Positions 18,033-26,279 of a stretch of DNA of 64,000 nt are shown here, piece by piece. Below the pieces are notes generated by a model. It was not told the DNA's origin. It saw only the letters and a list, made by a program, of their open reading frames with translations, and ran no database searches. Within the stretch, counting starts at the first letter, position 1; each line of letters begins with the position of its first letter. The DNA comes from JAUMBM01 sp964645715 (GTDB lineage Bacteria > Bacteroidota > Bacteroidia > Chitinophagales > Saprospiraceae): NCBI GenBank assembly GCA_964645715.1, contig CAZYAO010000008.1, positions 46,832-110,831 on the forward strand. The letters are read 5' to 3'. The position numbers and the translations under genes are program-made.

Positions 18033-18659
18033 TTACCGCTTTCGCCATTTGTTGATTTCCCGAAGCGCATAAGCCTCGTCTTCCCAACGGCGCAGGCGGG
18101 TCTGCCCGTCTCCTTTGTACGACAAAAACCACTCTTCAATAATGAGTCTGGCAGCATCATATCGAAGCATAAAATCAATAAAGCTGTCAGCTTGTAAGCT
18201 TCGGGCTGCCGGATCGGCCGGAAGGGCAATAATTTTGGTGTCAATCTCCCCGTTGTCTTCCAGGACAAGTGCGGCAATAGGCTTGATATTGACCACACTA
18301 GCGGTGGGCATTGATGGGCAAAGAACAAGCACGTCCAGTGGATCGCCATCGCCACCGCGTGCTTCATCCATCAAAGTACCCGGGATAAACCCATAGTTGC
18401 CCGGATAGGGAAGAAAATCAATAACCCTGTCCTGCCCATTAACCTGATTTACGAGAAACTGACGGCTCGATGGATCCCACTCAATTTTGTTATTGGTTCC
18501 TGCCGGAATTTCGATTACTGCCCGAAGGGTATCCTTATTAAAAGGACTCATCTTGTAGTAATTGGGCTGTTGGACGTTCCCGGGTAAATCAACTCGGCCG
18601 CTACAAGCCTGCGCCATCAAGCTAAGAGCCATGATACCCCAATAAGCAATCTTCGTCAT
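18033..18659 (-). CDS. ppa: inorganic pyrophosphatase with lipoprotein signal
   Basis: A 208-residue family I inorganic pyrophosphatase, hydrolysing diphosphate to phosphate. The active-site signature GGDGDPLDV is at 102-110, and EIPAGTNNKIEWD and YPGNYGFIPGT precede it, all intact. Unusually, the protein begins with a membrane-export signal and a lipobox, SLMAQAC, with the predicted lipidated Cys at residue 19. It should therefore sit on the periplasmic side of a membrane instead of in the cytosol, where most Ppa proteins work. It is convergent with the type B surface protein, 14 bases apart, with no clear terminator between. Confidence 0.88.
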   Translation of the reverse strand: MTKIAYWGIMALSLMAQACSGRVDLPGNVQQPNYYKMSPFNKDTLRAVIEIPAGTNNKIEWDPSSRQFLVNQVNGQDRVIDFLPYPGNYGFIPGTLMDEARGGDGDPLDVLVLCPSMPTASVVNIKPIAALVLEDNGEIDTKIIALPADPAARSLQADSFIDFMLRYDAARLIIEEWFLSYKGDGQTRLRRWEDEAYALREINKWRKR

Positions 18660-18818
18660 GGATTTATATTTTTCTGTGTCGGTGTTTCCTGCATTAGCAG
18701 GCCTGTTTGTGACTTGTGCAACAAAATTCAGTCTTTTTTACCACTTCTGTAGCTGAGAGACGCCAATAAATTGCGCTGCCCTTCGTAAGTTTGCCTGCAC
18801 AGAAAATAAAATGTAAGC

Positions 18819-19301
18819 ATGACCATCAACAAATCGCTACTGTTGGCAGCCGTTCTGGTGTTATCCGCGCAAAGCTGTGGGGAATCCTCGGCTGCCCGAC
18901 TGAACCTGAAACAAGCCTTGCCGGGCATGTGGATAACCTCTAAAATTGAGGTAACCATTAATGGCCTCAATGGTACTGATTCCACCGTGGTTGAAAAAGT
19001 AGAGGAGAGTACCTGGCGCAACCGCTTTTTTGTGCACCCACCAGAATACTATTTTGGTAGCGACAACAAATACAGACGTGTTCATCGCAGCTTGGCAGAC
19101 ACCCTTATCAGCAATGCCAGAGGACTCTGGAATACCTTTGGCGATACGCTGATGCTCATAGAACCTGATGCGACTTACCAATATGTAGTAACTAAAGAAA
19201 ACGAGCAAATTGTATTTAAAACCATGGTTGACTGGGACGGTGATGGCCAAACAGACGATGAATTTACCAGTTGGCAGCGATTGCTCAGAAAAATGAAGTA
19301 A
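18819..19301 (+). CDS. lipocalin-like lipoprotein
   Basis: A 160-residue predicted lipoprotein: signal peptide with lipobox LSAQSC, lipidated Cys at 20. The mature part has the look of the Bacteroidota lipocalin_4 group: LPGMWITSKIEVTING at the start, several short beta strands, and a conserved tail with DTLMLIE, TYQYVVTKENEQIVFKTMVDWDGDGQ-like strands and a final basic helix. The family assignment is by pattern only; ligand and role are unknown. A TAAGTTTG -7 element at 18786-18793 precedes the ATG. The tRNA-Pro promoter starts six bases after the stop codon. Confidence 0.7.
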   Translation: MTINKSLLLAAVLVLSAQSCGESSAARLNLKQALPGMWITSKIEVTINGLNGTDSTVVEKVEESTWRNRFFVHPPEYYFGSDNKYRRVHRSLADTLISNARGLWNTFGDTLMLIEPDATYQYVVTKENEQIVFKTMVDWDGDGQTDDEFTSWQRLLRKMK

Positions 19302-19306
19302 CTGTA

Positions 19307-19337
19307 TTGACAAATTTATACACACACAGTATATTTG
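19307..19337 (+). promoter_or_regulatory. promoter of tRNA-Pro(CGG)
   Basis: TTG at 19307-19309, a 20-base spacer and TATATTTG at 19330-19337 fit the consensus exactly. The tRNA starts 17 bases after the -7 element. Confidence 0.75.
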
Positions 19338-19354
19338 CACCTGCAATTGGCATA

Positions 19355-19428
19355 CGGGATGTAGCGCAGCCCGGTAGCGCGCTTCGTTCGGGACGAAGAG
19401 GCCGCTGGTTCGAATCCAGTCATCCCGA
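19355..19428 (+). tRNA. tRNA-Pro (anticodon CGG)
   Basis: Seventy-four bases fold as a cloverleaf: acceptor CGGGATG/CATCCCG, anticodon arm CTTCG-TTCGGGA-CGAAG with CGG at 34-36, T arm GCTGG-TTCGAAT-CCAGT, discriminator A. The C1-G72 first pair and the GTAGCGCAG D region are typical of bacterial tRNA-Pro. CCA is not encoded. Confidence 0.97.
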
Positions 19429-19447
19429 CTATATAAATTCGGATGTC

Positions 19448-19497
19448 CGCAAACAAAAACAGACTGAATCGGTTGATTCAGTCTGTTTTTGTTTGCG
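19448..19497 (+). terminator. 23-bp perfect hairpin after tRNA-Pro
   Basis: Perfect 23-base arms (19448-19470 and 19475-19497) enclose the tetraloop GGTT. The hairpin is 19 bases after the tRNA and 16 bases before the end of the convergent PD40/SPOR gene, so it probably terminates both. Its two halves contain A- and T-runs that serve either direction. Confidence 0.8.
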
Positions 19498-19513
19498 ATA
19501 ACAACAACGATGC

Positions 19514-22009
19514 TTACCGCATAAACACCCACTCACCATTTATATTGCGGAGGATAAACGCATCCCGGAATCCGGCAGCGATAGCCCTCGACCGCATATC
19601 TCTCGCATCCTGCTCGGAGTACAAGCCTCCAATTCGGTAAACGACCAGATTATTTTTTGTTCCCTCTTCGATAGGGACATTCAGTGACATTGCAGCAGTC
19701 CTGTTGAAATTTCCGGGATTCAAGAACGCACCCAACTGAACCTTATACTCACCTGTGTAAGAAGATGAATCATACCCGGACGCTGGCGTAGCCACTGCAC
19801 GCGCTCCTGTATAGACAGGATTGATGATGAAGGCATCACGGAATCCGCTGGATTTTAGTGAAGCCAATGCCCGCTCTGCCTCAGCACGAGAATTGAAAGT
19901 GCCTACACGTACCTTGTGTGCACCATTTTCCATGTGGACATACACACTACCTGTGCTGCTTGCCTTGGAAAACCTGTTGAGATCCGGTGCATTCTGAAGA
20001 GAAGCCAACTGAACTGACCATGCATCAACAGCAGGCGTTGAGGAAATAGGAGGAGAAGAAGGGTAGGACGGATTAGGTTGTGGCTGGTTGGGGATAGGCC
20101 TGGGCGTACCCACCTCATTACTGTTCATCCGGGTAAGCGGAATGATTCCGAGAATATTTCTGTTGCGGCCATCCTCCGTATTAACAGAGAAGAAACCATC
20201 ATTATAGTTCAGTTTAAAGAGCTTGATATTGTATGTCGTATTAGGATTCAACGAAACCTGATAGTTACCGCTATTATCCGTTACCGTCTCCGTCTGAGCT
20301 GAAGTTGACAAGTTGATCACCGTAACTTTAACACCGGCGAGCGGCGCTCTGGAAGCATTTTCAATCACCTTACCAGAATAAACACCCCCGAATCTGTAGA
20401 GATCAATAGTTCTTTGCCTGCTTTCTGTGCTAAAAAGCGTTGATAAAGAGAAAGAATAATCCGTGAAGCCCGGGTTTTTGATGGTGATAGAACAATCATA
20501 GCCCTCCGTTACCTGAAAATCAAACTCTCCCTGAGCATCCGTCGTATATGGCTTGGTATCGCCACAAGCCGACAAATCGATGGTTGCATTGGCCAACGGG
20601 CGGCCGTCAGCGGCATCCCTTACAATCAGTGTAAATGTTTGCGCTGCGCTGAGTGCAGAATAGATATCTTCACTTCCTTTACCTCCCGGGCGATTGGAGA
20701 CGAAATACCCTTTGAACCCGGTAGTTGACGCCAAGTCAGCCACGAAGCCATAATCATCGTAAGAAGAATTAAGCTGATTGCCGAGGTGTGTGAGCTGATC
20801 CCAGCGTCCGCCAGCCTTTTGAACGCTAAACACGTCGAATCCTCCCAAACCAAAATGCCAGTCAGAAGCGAAATACAGGTCATCGCCGGCAATAAAAGGA
20901 GTGATCTCATTGCCTTCCGAGTTGATCGTAGGGCCGAGATTTTCGGGGGTAGACCAGCGATTGTTACCCAGCTTGCGGGTGACATAAATATCGAACTCCC
21001 CGGAGCCCCCTGGACGGTTGGAAGAAAAATACATCTCATTGCCATCGGCGGAGAAGGACGCAAAACCCGTGCTGAAGCTCGGGCCATTGTGTTCGAACTC
21101 CCGGAAATTACTCCAACGGCCACGGGCGTCTACCTGACCGATATACAGGCGTGTCTCCTGCCCTGGCGCTGTAACCTGCCTTACGCCTTCAACGAAAGTG
21201 TTGGCCGTGATGGCAATCATTGTACCATCCGGAGAGAAAGTCACATGACAATACCCTTGGCTATTGAGCAATCCCTGTTGAGAATTGGACAGCGCCGTAG
21301 GAGCGGACAGGAATCCGTTGGTTTCCTCACGGGTAAAGAACAGACCATTTTTGGTATTATCAGCCGCCGCTGCATCACTATTTCGGTTGCGACCGCTCGT
21401 CCCTGTACTGGCACCAGCACTTCTGCCTGTACCTTGCCGGAAGGAGGCGAAGTACACGGCATTTTGGTAGGTAGTGACACCAAAGTCGCTCTGAGGAGAG
21501 CTGATATTATTTTCAACCGCTACGGTATAGCCTCCCGATTTATTTCCGTCAGCAATAGCGAAATCACAACTCTGCATAAATTGCCTGCCGAGTTTGGTAT
21601 TTCCGCTTTTCTGCGCGTAAGTACTGTACTTATCCTTTGCCTCGCGATATTTGCCTAAGGCGCGCAGCACATGCCCGTAATAGAGATAGTGAAGGTCATA
21701 ATTTTCACGAGAATCAGCGCTGATTGACCGGAATCCCTCTTCGTAATTCTTTGCCGCATCTGTCATTTTATTGAGATAACGCTGACAGTCAGCTAAGTAC
21801 AAATACAATTCAGGACTGACACCCCGCCTTGTAGACTGTTGCGCAACAACAACCTCTTTTAGCTTGGCTTCAGCTTGCACATAATTTTTGTCCTTGTAGC
21901 TCCTTACAGCCTCATCTGCATTAGCTCTGCGCTGCGAAACAGCAGGGTTGACAAAGACCGCGATAAGCGTCAATAACAACGTTATACGAATAAATTGCAT
22001 AAAAAACAT
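19514..22009 (-). CDS. envelope protein with TPR, PD40 propeller, carboxypeptidase-like and two SPOR domains
   Basis: An 831-residue exported protein. After a signal peptide (about 1-26) come TPR-like helices (about 30-150), then a WD40-like PD40 beta propeller (about 165-450) with repeats such as FSADGNEMYFSSNRPGG and GYFVSNRPGGKGSEDIY. Two carboxypeptidase-regulatory-like beta domains follow (around 455-540 and 545-620), then a proline-rich linker and two SPOR domains (about 660-735 and 750-831) that typically bind denuded peptidoglycan glycan strands. This is the architecture of T9SS-associated PD40 proteins except that SPOR domains stand where an OmpA domain is normal. A scaffold between peptidoglycan and outer-membrane machinery is the likely role, by inference. 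Confidence 0.85.
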   Translation of the reverse strand: MFFMQFIRITLLLTLIAVFVNPAVSQRRANADEAVRSYKDKNYVQAEAKLKEVVVAQQSTRRGVSPELYLYLADCQRYLNKMTDAAKNYEEGFRSISADSRENYDLHYLYYGHVLRALGKYREAKDKYSTYAQKSGNTKLGRQFMQSCDFAIADGNKSGGYTVAVENNISSPQSDFGVTTYQNAVYFASFRQGTGRSAGASTGTSGRNRNSDAAAADNTKNGLFFTREETNGFLSAPTALSNSQQGLLNSQGYCHVTFSPDGTMIAITANTFVEGVRQVTAPGQETRLYIGQVDARGRWSNFREFEHNGPSFSTGFASFSADGNEMYFSSNRPGGSGEFDIYVTRKLGNNRWSTPENLGPTINSEGNEITPFIAGDDLYFASDWHFGLGGFDVFSVQKAGGRWDQLTHLGNQLNSSYDDYGFVADLASTTGFKGYFVSNRPGGKGSEDIYSALSAAQTFTLIVRDAADGRPLANATIDLSACGDTKPYTTDAQGEFDFQVTEGYDCSITIKNPGFTDYSFSLSTLFSTESRQRTIDLYRFGGVYSGKVIENASRAPLAGVKVTVINLSTSAQTETVTDNSGNYQVSLNPNTTYNIKLFKLNYNDGFFSVNTEDGRNRNILGIIPLTRMNSNEVGTPRPIPNQPQPNPSYPSSPPISSTPAVDAWSVQLASLQNAPDLNRFSKASSTGSVYVHMENGAHKVRVGTFNSRAEAERALASLKSSGFRDAFIINPVYTGARAVATPASGYDSSSYTGEYKVQLGAFLNPGNFNRTAAMSLNVPIEEGTKNNLVVYRIGGLYSEQDARDMRSRAIAAGFRDAFILRNINGEWVFMR

Positions 22010-22172
22010 GAGTTAGGCGAGAAAAATAAGCACAAAATACAATTATTAGGTAAATTACAATACTTTTCTGCCTTGATTTTTAAAAATCTTGCCTTGTTGG
22101 CTCAGGAAATTACCCATTGAACGGGCAGACCTGCGAGCGTAATGAGAAACCCGGGTATCAATGATATTCGTT

Positions 22173-22658
22173 TTACAACTCAGAACCGAGTTTTTTATTT
22201 TTCTCCACGACCATTTCGGCCAGTCCCTGTTTGAAATCGATAATTTTTTGCAGTAAAGGCGGTTCGTGTACAGCCAGGATCTGTGCAGCCAGGATGCCTG
22301 CATTTTGGCCTCCATTGAGTGCGACTGTTGCCACAGGCACACCATTGGGCATCTGTAGTATAGACAGGACAGAATCCCAGCCGTCAATACTGTTGGAAGA
22401 CTTAACAGGCACACCAATTACGGGCAAAGGACTAATTGCTGCGACCATACCCGGGAGGTGAGCCGCGCCTCCGGCGCCTGCGATAATAACCTTTACGCCA
22501 CGCAGGTGGGCATTTTTTGCAAACTGCAACATGAGCTCGGGTGTACGGTGAGCGGAGACGATGGCAAGCTCAGTAGTAACTCCCATTCGTTCGAGTATTT
22601 CCGCTGCCGGTCTCATAACCGGCAGATCAGAATCAGATCCCATGATGATACTAACCAT
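22173..22658 (-). CDS. purE: N5-carboxyaminoimidazole ribonucleotide mutase
   Basis: PurE converts N5-CAIR to 4-carboxy-AIR in purine synthesis. The 161-residue length is typical, and the conserved substrate-binding segments are present: IIMGSDSDLPVM at 4-15, SAHRTPELM near 44-52 and GAGGAAHLPGMVA around 71-83. purK is not adjacent in this window. The permease gene lies upstream on the same strand, with a gap of about 50 bases, so co-transcription is possible. Confidence 0.95.
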   Translation of the reverse strand: MVSIIMGSDSDLPVMRPAAEILERMGVTTELAIVSAHRTPELMLQFAKNAHLRGVKVIIAGAGGAAHLPGMVAAISPLPVIGVPVKSSNSIDGWDSVLSILQMPNGVPVATVALNGGQNAGILAAQILAVHEPPLLQKIIDFKQGLAEMVVEKNKKLGSEL

Positions 22659-22708
22659 ATCCTAAGTATTGAGTATGAAGACAAGCTGGCAAAAGCCAAT
22701 TAGACCCA

Positions 22709-24001
22709 TCAGGCAAAGCGAATCGCCTTGACCGGATCAATCCGACTAATCAGATAGGAAGGTGCTATCAAAAACAGCATCGTAATCAGCAGCGTACCCA
22801 CATTTAAGAGCAATATCCACTGCCAGTCGATGTAGACAGGAGCCACAGATAAATAGTACTTTGTCTCATCCAGCTGTATCAAAGAAAACGTTTGTTGCAG
22901 CCAGCAAAAACCGAGTCCGGCCAGATTGCCAAAGAACAACCCCAGCAGGAGAATATAGCCCGCGTAGTACAAAAACACCCATCGAATACTCCAGTTGCCG
23001 GCACCCAAGGCTTTGAGTGTGCCGATCATGTTGGTGCGTTCCAGGATTAGGATGAGCAATGCCGTAATCATGTTGATGACAGCAACGATGACCATGAGTG
23101 ACAGAATTACGATTTCGTTGACATTGAGCAGATCGAGCCACTCAAAAATTTCCGGAAGCTTTTGGCGAATGGTTTCTGCATAGAGATGGGCGGGAAGCAT
23201 TTCAAAATAAATATGAGCTGCCCAAGGCGTGAGATCTCGAATATCATCCACAAACACCTCGAAACCGCTCACCTGGCTGCTGTCCCAGCGCATCAGTTGT
23301 TGAATCTGCCGAATATCGACCAAAGCAAATTTGCGGTCATATTCCTCCAGGCCTGTTTTATAGATTCCGGAAACCATAAATCTTCGGCGGAGTTGCTGGC
23401 CTCCCTCTACGAAGTGCACATCAAACTTATCTCCGGTACTAACACGAAGTCGGTCAGCAGTGGCCTGCGAGATTAAAACATCTTTGGACATCCCGTCAGC
23501 AGGCAGACTGACCACGGTACCACTAACCAGGTACTTCTTCATAAAGGACCAGTCGAAGTCACGATCAACCCCTTTAAGCAGGATACCTTCGATCTCTTCT
23601 TTTGATTTAATGATACCGGGTTTGACAGCATACACCTGTACGTGGCGTATACCGCCTCTCGTCTGTAGTTGCTTATCTTCCGGTTGCAACCCCACCAGAC
23701 CTGCGCTGTACGTCAGCGATCGCAGCCCCGGGAGTACGGGATAAAAAGGCTGATTCTTATCGATAGGGAAGGGCTCTGTCAGCGAACGACTCTGATTGGG
23801 ATCTGTTATATGAATATGCCCCCAGAAACCAAAAACTTTAGCGGAGATTTCCCGCTTGAAACCTGCAATCAGTGCACTTGCGCCTATCATGACACTCACA
23901 CTTAGTGCAACAGCGATGACTGCATTCCGCAGGATGAACCTGGAGAATGACTGCTGCCCTGCTGTTGCAACCCGTCTGGCTATGTACCATGCAAATTTCA
24001 T
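22709..24001 (-). CDS. FtsX/LolC-like ABC transporter permease
   Basis: A 430-residue permease of the MacB/LolCE/FtsX type. The start MKFAWYIARRVATA at 24001 fits the family; an in-frame start at 24037 would add 12 polar residues. One N-terminal membrane helix (about 25-48) is followed by a large periplasmic domain (about 50-265) and three C-terminal helices (about 280-310, 328-358 and 380-410), ending in the family-typical SYLISRIDPVKAIRFA. LolC/E proteins move lipoproteins to the outer membrane together with the ATPase LolD; no ATPase gene lies nearby, so the partner must be encoded elsewhere. Confidence 0.88.
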   Translation of the reverse strand: MKFAWYIARRVATAGQQSFSRFILRNAVIAVALSVSVMIGASALIAGFKREISAKVFGFWGHIHITDPNQSRSLTEPFPIDKNQPFYPVLPGLRSLTYSAGLVGLQPEDKQLQTRGGIRHVQVYAVKPGIIKSKEEIEGILLKGVDRDFDWSFMKKYLVSGTVVSLPADGMSKDVLISQATADRLRVSTGDKFDVHFVEGGQQLRRRFMVSGIYKTGLEEYDRKFALVDIRQIQQLMRWDSSQVSGFEVFVDDIRDLTPWAAHIYFEMLPAHLYAETIRQKLPEIFEWLDLLNVNEIVILSLMVIVAVINMITALLILILERTNMIGTLKALGAGNWSIRWVFLYYAGYILLLGLFFGNLAGLGFCWLQQTFSLIQLDETKYYLSVAPVYIDWQWILLLNVGTLLITMLFLIAPSYLISRIDPVKAIRFA

Positions 24002-24335
24002 CGGCTGCGAAGATACATTGTTGCCGCCAATTTGCACCTGCCTATTTTGACACAGGAGAGTTGATTTACGGCATTTTCGATCCGTATGAACATCAAAAAG
24101 CGCGTAGAATCGCTATATTTATCTTTAAATACTGATATTCAATAATAAGAAAACATAAAATAAATTTAATAAGAACTAATGATGAGTAATTAATCAACAA
24201 TGGCGTAGTCATGGTGAGGTAAAAAAATTGAATTTACTCAATTGTTTTCCCAATATTGTGGCGAGTATTAAACAAAACATAAATTTTATTTTCGTGGGAA
24301 TAAATTATTGCCGAAGTTTTTACGCAGGACAATTG
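24002..24335. promoter_or_regulatory. AT-rich divergent intergenic region before the PUL
   Basis: This stretch separates the permease from the first polysaccharide-utilization gene. It is AT-rich compared with its neighbours. A variant -7 element TATTTTCG lies at 24287-24294 on the plus strand, about 40 bases before the preferred start of the glucanase gene. I see no hairpin, tRNA or clear operator repeat here. Confidence 0.35.
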
Positions 24336-26243
24336 GTGCAGTTTGTAGAATCCAGCGTTCGTTTTTTTAGTCAACAATACAGACTATTTAGTCTGGCTGT
24401 TGGATTTACGCTGCTGTTGGCCGGGCTGCCAGTTTCTTCAAGTGCGCAGGTTGATGCTCCACAAGGAGTAACGGCGACAGCTTATGACCACCATATAGAG
24501 CTCAACTGGGAGCGCAATGCGGAGCCAGGCCTGCAAGGATACAGCATAGAGGCAAGCACTGACAGTTCTACATTTACTTCGGTGGCTTTTGTATCATCTC
24601 TGCATACTCGCTACAACCATTTTTTGGGCGGGTGGAACCAGCGGCGACACTACCGAATCAGGGCGCAGGCGGGCGGACAGCTGAGTGCTCCCTCGGAGGT
24701 AGTTGTGGCGGAGACTTTCCAGCTGCAGGATGATGAGCTGCTGGATATGGTCCAGTACTATACTTTTCGGTATTTTTGGGAACATGCGCATCCCGTTTCT
24801 GGTATGATTCGGGAGCGACTCAACGCACCTTATGTAACAACAGGCGGCAGCGGATTTGGGATGATGGCCATACTGGTTGGTATTGAGCGCGGCTGGATAA
24901 GCAGGTCGGAAGGGTTCGAACGGCTCCGGAAAATGGTTAATTTTCTGCAGGCCGCGCCCAGATTCAGGGGGGCTTTTGCTCATTGGATGAACGGGGCTAA
25001 TGGCCAGGTTGTACCCTTTAGTGCATTGGACGACGGAGGAGATTTGGTTGAAACGGCCTTTCTGATGCAAGGTTTACTGTGCGTCAGGCAATACTTTACT
25101 ACAGAGGATGCGGAAGAAGCCGATTTACGCAATGACATAACTACCCTCTGGCAAGATGTAAACTGGAACTGGTACCGCAAACTAGTCAACAATGTGCTGT
25201 ACTGGCATTGGTCTCCCAATCACCAGTTTGCCATCAACTTGCCCATACGCGGGTTTAATGAATCGCAAATTGTGTACCTGCTGGCTATAGCTGCTCCCGT
25301 TTCCACCCACAAAATTCCCGCGCAGCTTTACCACAGCGGCTGGGCGGGATCGGGCTATACCACCAGCCAATCTTACTATGGTTATCCGCTGGGTGTAGGC
25401 AGCTTTCGCGGTGGGCCATTGTTCTTTAGTCACTACAGCTACCTTGGATTCGATCCGCGTAACAAGCGGGATACCTATGCCAACTATTTCATTCGCAATA
25501 CCATGCACACACTTATCAATCGTGCCCATTGTATACAGAATCCCTATAATCGGGTAGGCTACAGTGAGGACTGCTGGGGTCTTACAGCCAGCGACGATCC
25601 ATTTGTGGGCTATCTTGCGCATGAGCCTGCCAACAGTCAGCTCGACAATGGCACCATAGCGCCCACAGCGGCACTCTCATCCATGCCATACACACCTAAT
25701 TACAGTATGCAGGCACTCAAGCATTTTTACCGGCAACTGGGTCAGCGGCTTTGGGGGCCGTATGGATTTTACGACGCTTTCAATTTGGGGGCCAACTGGT
25801 ATGCCAGCAGTTATCTGGCCATTGATCAGGGTCCCATCATCTGTATGATTGAAAATCATCGCAGTGGCCTGCTTTGGAACCTTTTTATGCAAAACCCCGA
25901 AATCCCGCAGGCGCTCAGCGCTGTCGGATTCGTGGAGGACGACACCGTCATCAGCGACCTGAATGAACCTTCGCCTCTCATAAAGCAGCTGAGACTGTCG
26001 CCCAACCCCGCAACAGAAGCGGTGCAGTTGCAATTGGCCATACATGCCCCCGAGCGCTTACAGATAGAACTTATAGACATACAAGGAAGAATTGTTTCAA
26101 CGTTGCTACCTGCCAGCCAACTAGCAGCAGGCGAGCACAACTGGACATTTCCGCTTGGCTCACTGGGGCCGGGCTATTACGGTTTATTATTTACAACAAC
26201 ACAACATAGCTGGGTTGAACCACTCTTGGTATCTCAGCCTTAG
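24336..26243 (+). CDS. secreted glucoamylase-like (GH144-type) endoglucanase with T9SS tag
   Basis: A secreted glycoside hydrolase. No ATG start exists; GTG at 24336 gives a signal peptide with hydrophobic core LAVGFTLLLAGLP and cleavage after SSSAQ, while TTG at 24228 would give 671 residues. An FN3-like domain (PQGVTATAYDHHIELNW onward) comes first, then a PF10091 glucoamylase-like alpha/alpha barrel with FWEHAHPVSGMI, GFGMMAILVGIERGW, SALDDGGDLVETAF, GYSEDCWGLTASD and AIDQGPIICMIENHRSGL. This pattern matches GH144, which includes endo-beta-1,2-glucanases. The last 80 residues (LRLSPNPATEAVQL onward) are a type A T9SS sorting domain. First gene of the PUL. Substrate assignment is an inference. 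Confidence 0.85.
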   Translation: MQFVESSVRFFSQQYRLFSLAVGFTLLLAGLPVSSSAQVDAPQGVTATAYDHHIELNWERNAEPGLQGYSIEASTDSSTFTSVAFVSSLHTRYNHFLGGWNQRRHYRIRAQAGGQLSAPSEVVVAETFQLQDDELLDMVQYYTFRYFWEHAHPVSGMIRERLNAPYVTTGGSGFGMMAILVGIERGWISRSEGFERLRKMVNFLQAAPRFRGAFAHWMNGANGQVVPFSALDDGGDLVETAFLMQGLLCVRQYFTTEDAEEADLRNDITTLWQDVNWNWYRKLVNNVLYWHWSPNHQFAINLPIRGFNESQIVYLLAIAAPVSTHKIPAQLYHSGWAGSGYTTSQSYYGYPLGVGSFRGGPLFFSHYSYLGFDPRNKRDTYANYFIRNTMHTLINRAHCIQNPYNRVGYSEDCWGLTASDDPFVGYLAHEPANSQLDNGTIAPTAALSSMPYTPNYSMQALKHFYRQLGQRLWGPYGFYDAFNLGANWYASSYLAIDQGPIICMIENHRSGLLWNLFMQNPEIPQALSAVGFVEDDTVISDLNEPSPLIKQLRLSPNPATEAVQLQLAIHAPERLQIELIDIQGRIVSTLLPASQLAAGEHNWTFPLGSLGPGYYGLLFTTTQHSWVEPLLVSQP

Positions 26244-26279
26244 CCAAACCATTCGCAAACTTTTTTAAAATCTGGACCT

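Noticed and set aside
19448..19497. Attachment site or integrated element next to tRNA-Pro
   Set aside because: No integrase or direct repeat of the tRNA end was found; the inverted repeat behaves as a terminator.
20786..21658. Plus-strand open frame of 290 codons
   Set aside because: Antisense to the PD40 propeller of the 831-residue envelope protein; the repeat pattern is on the minus strand.
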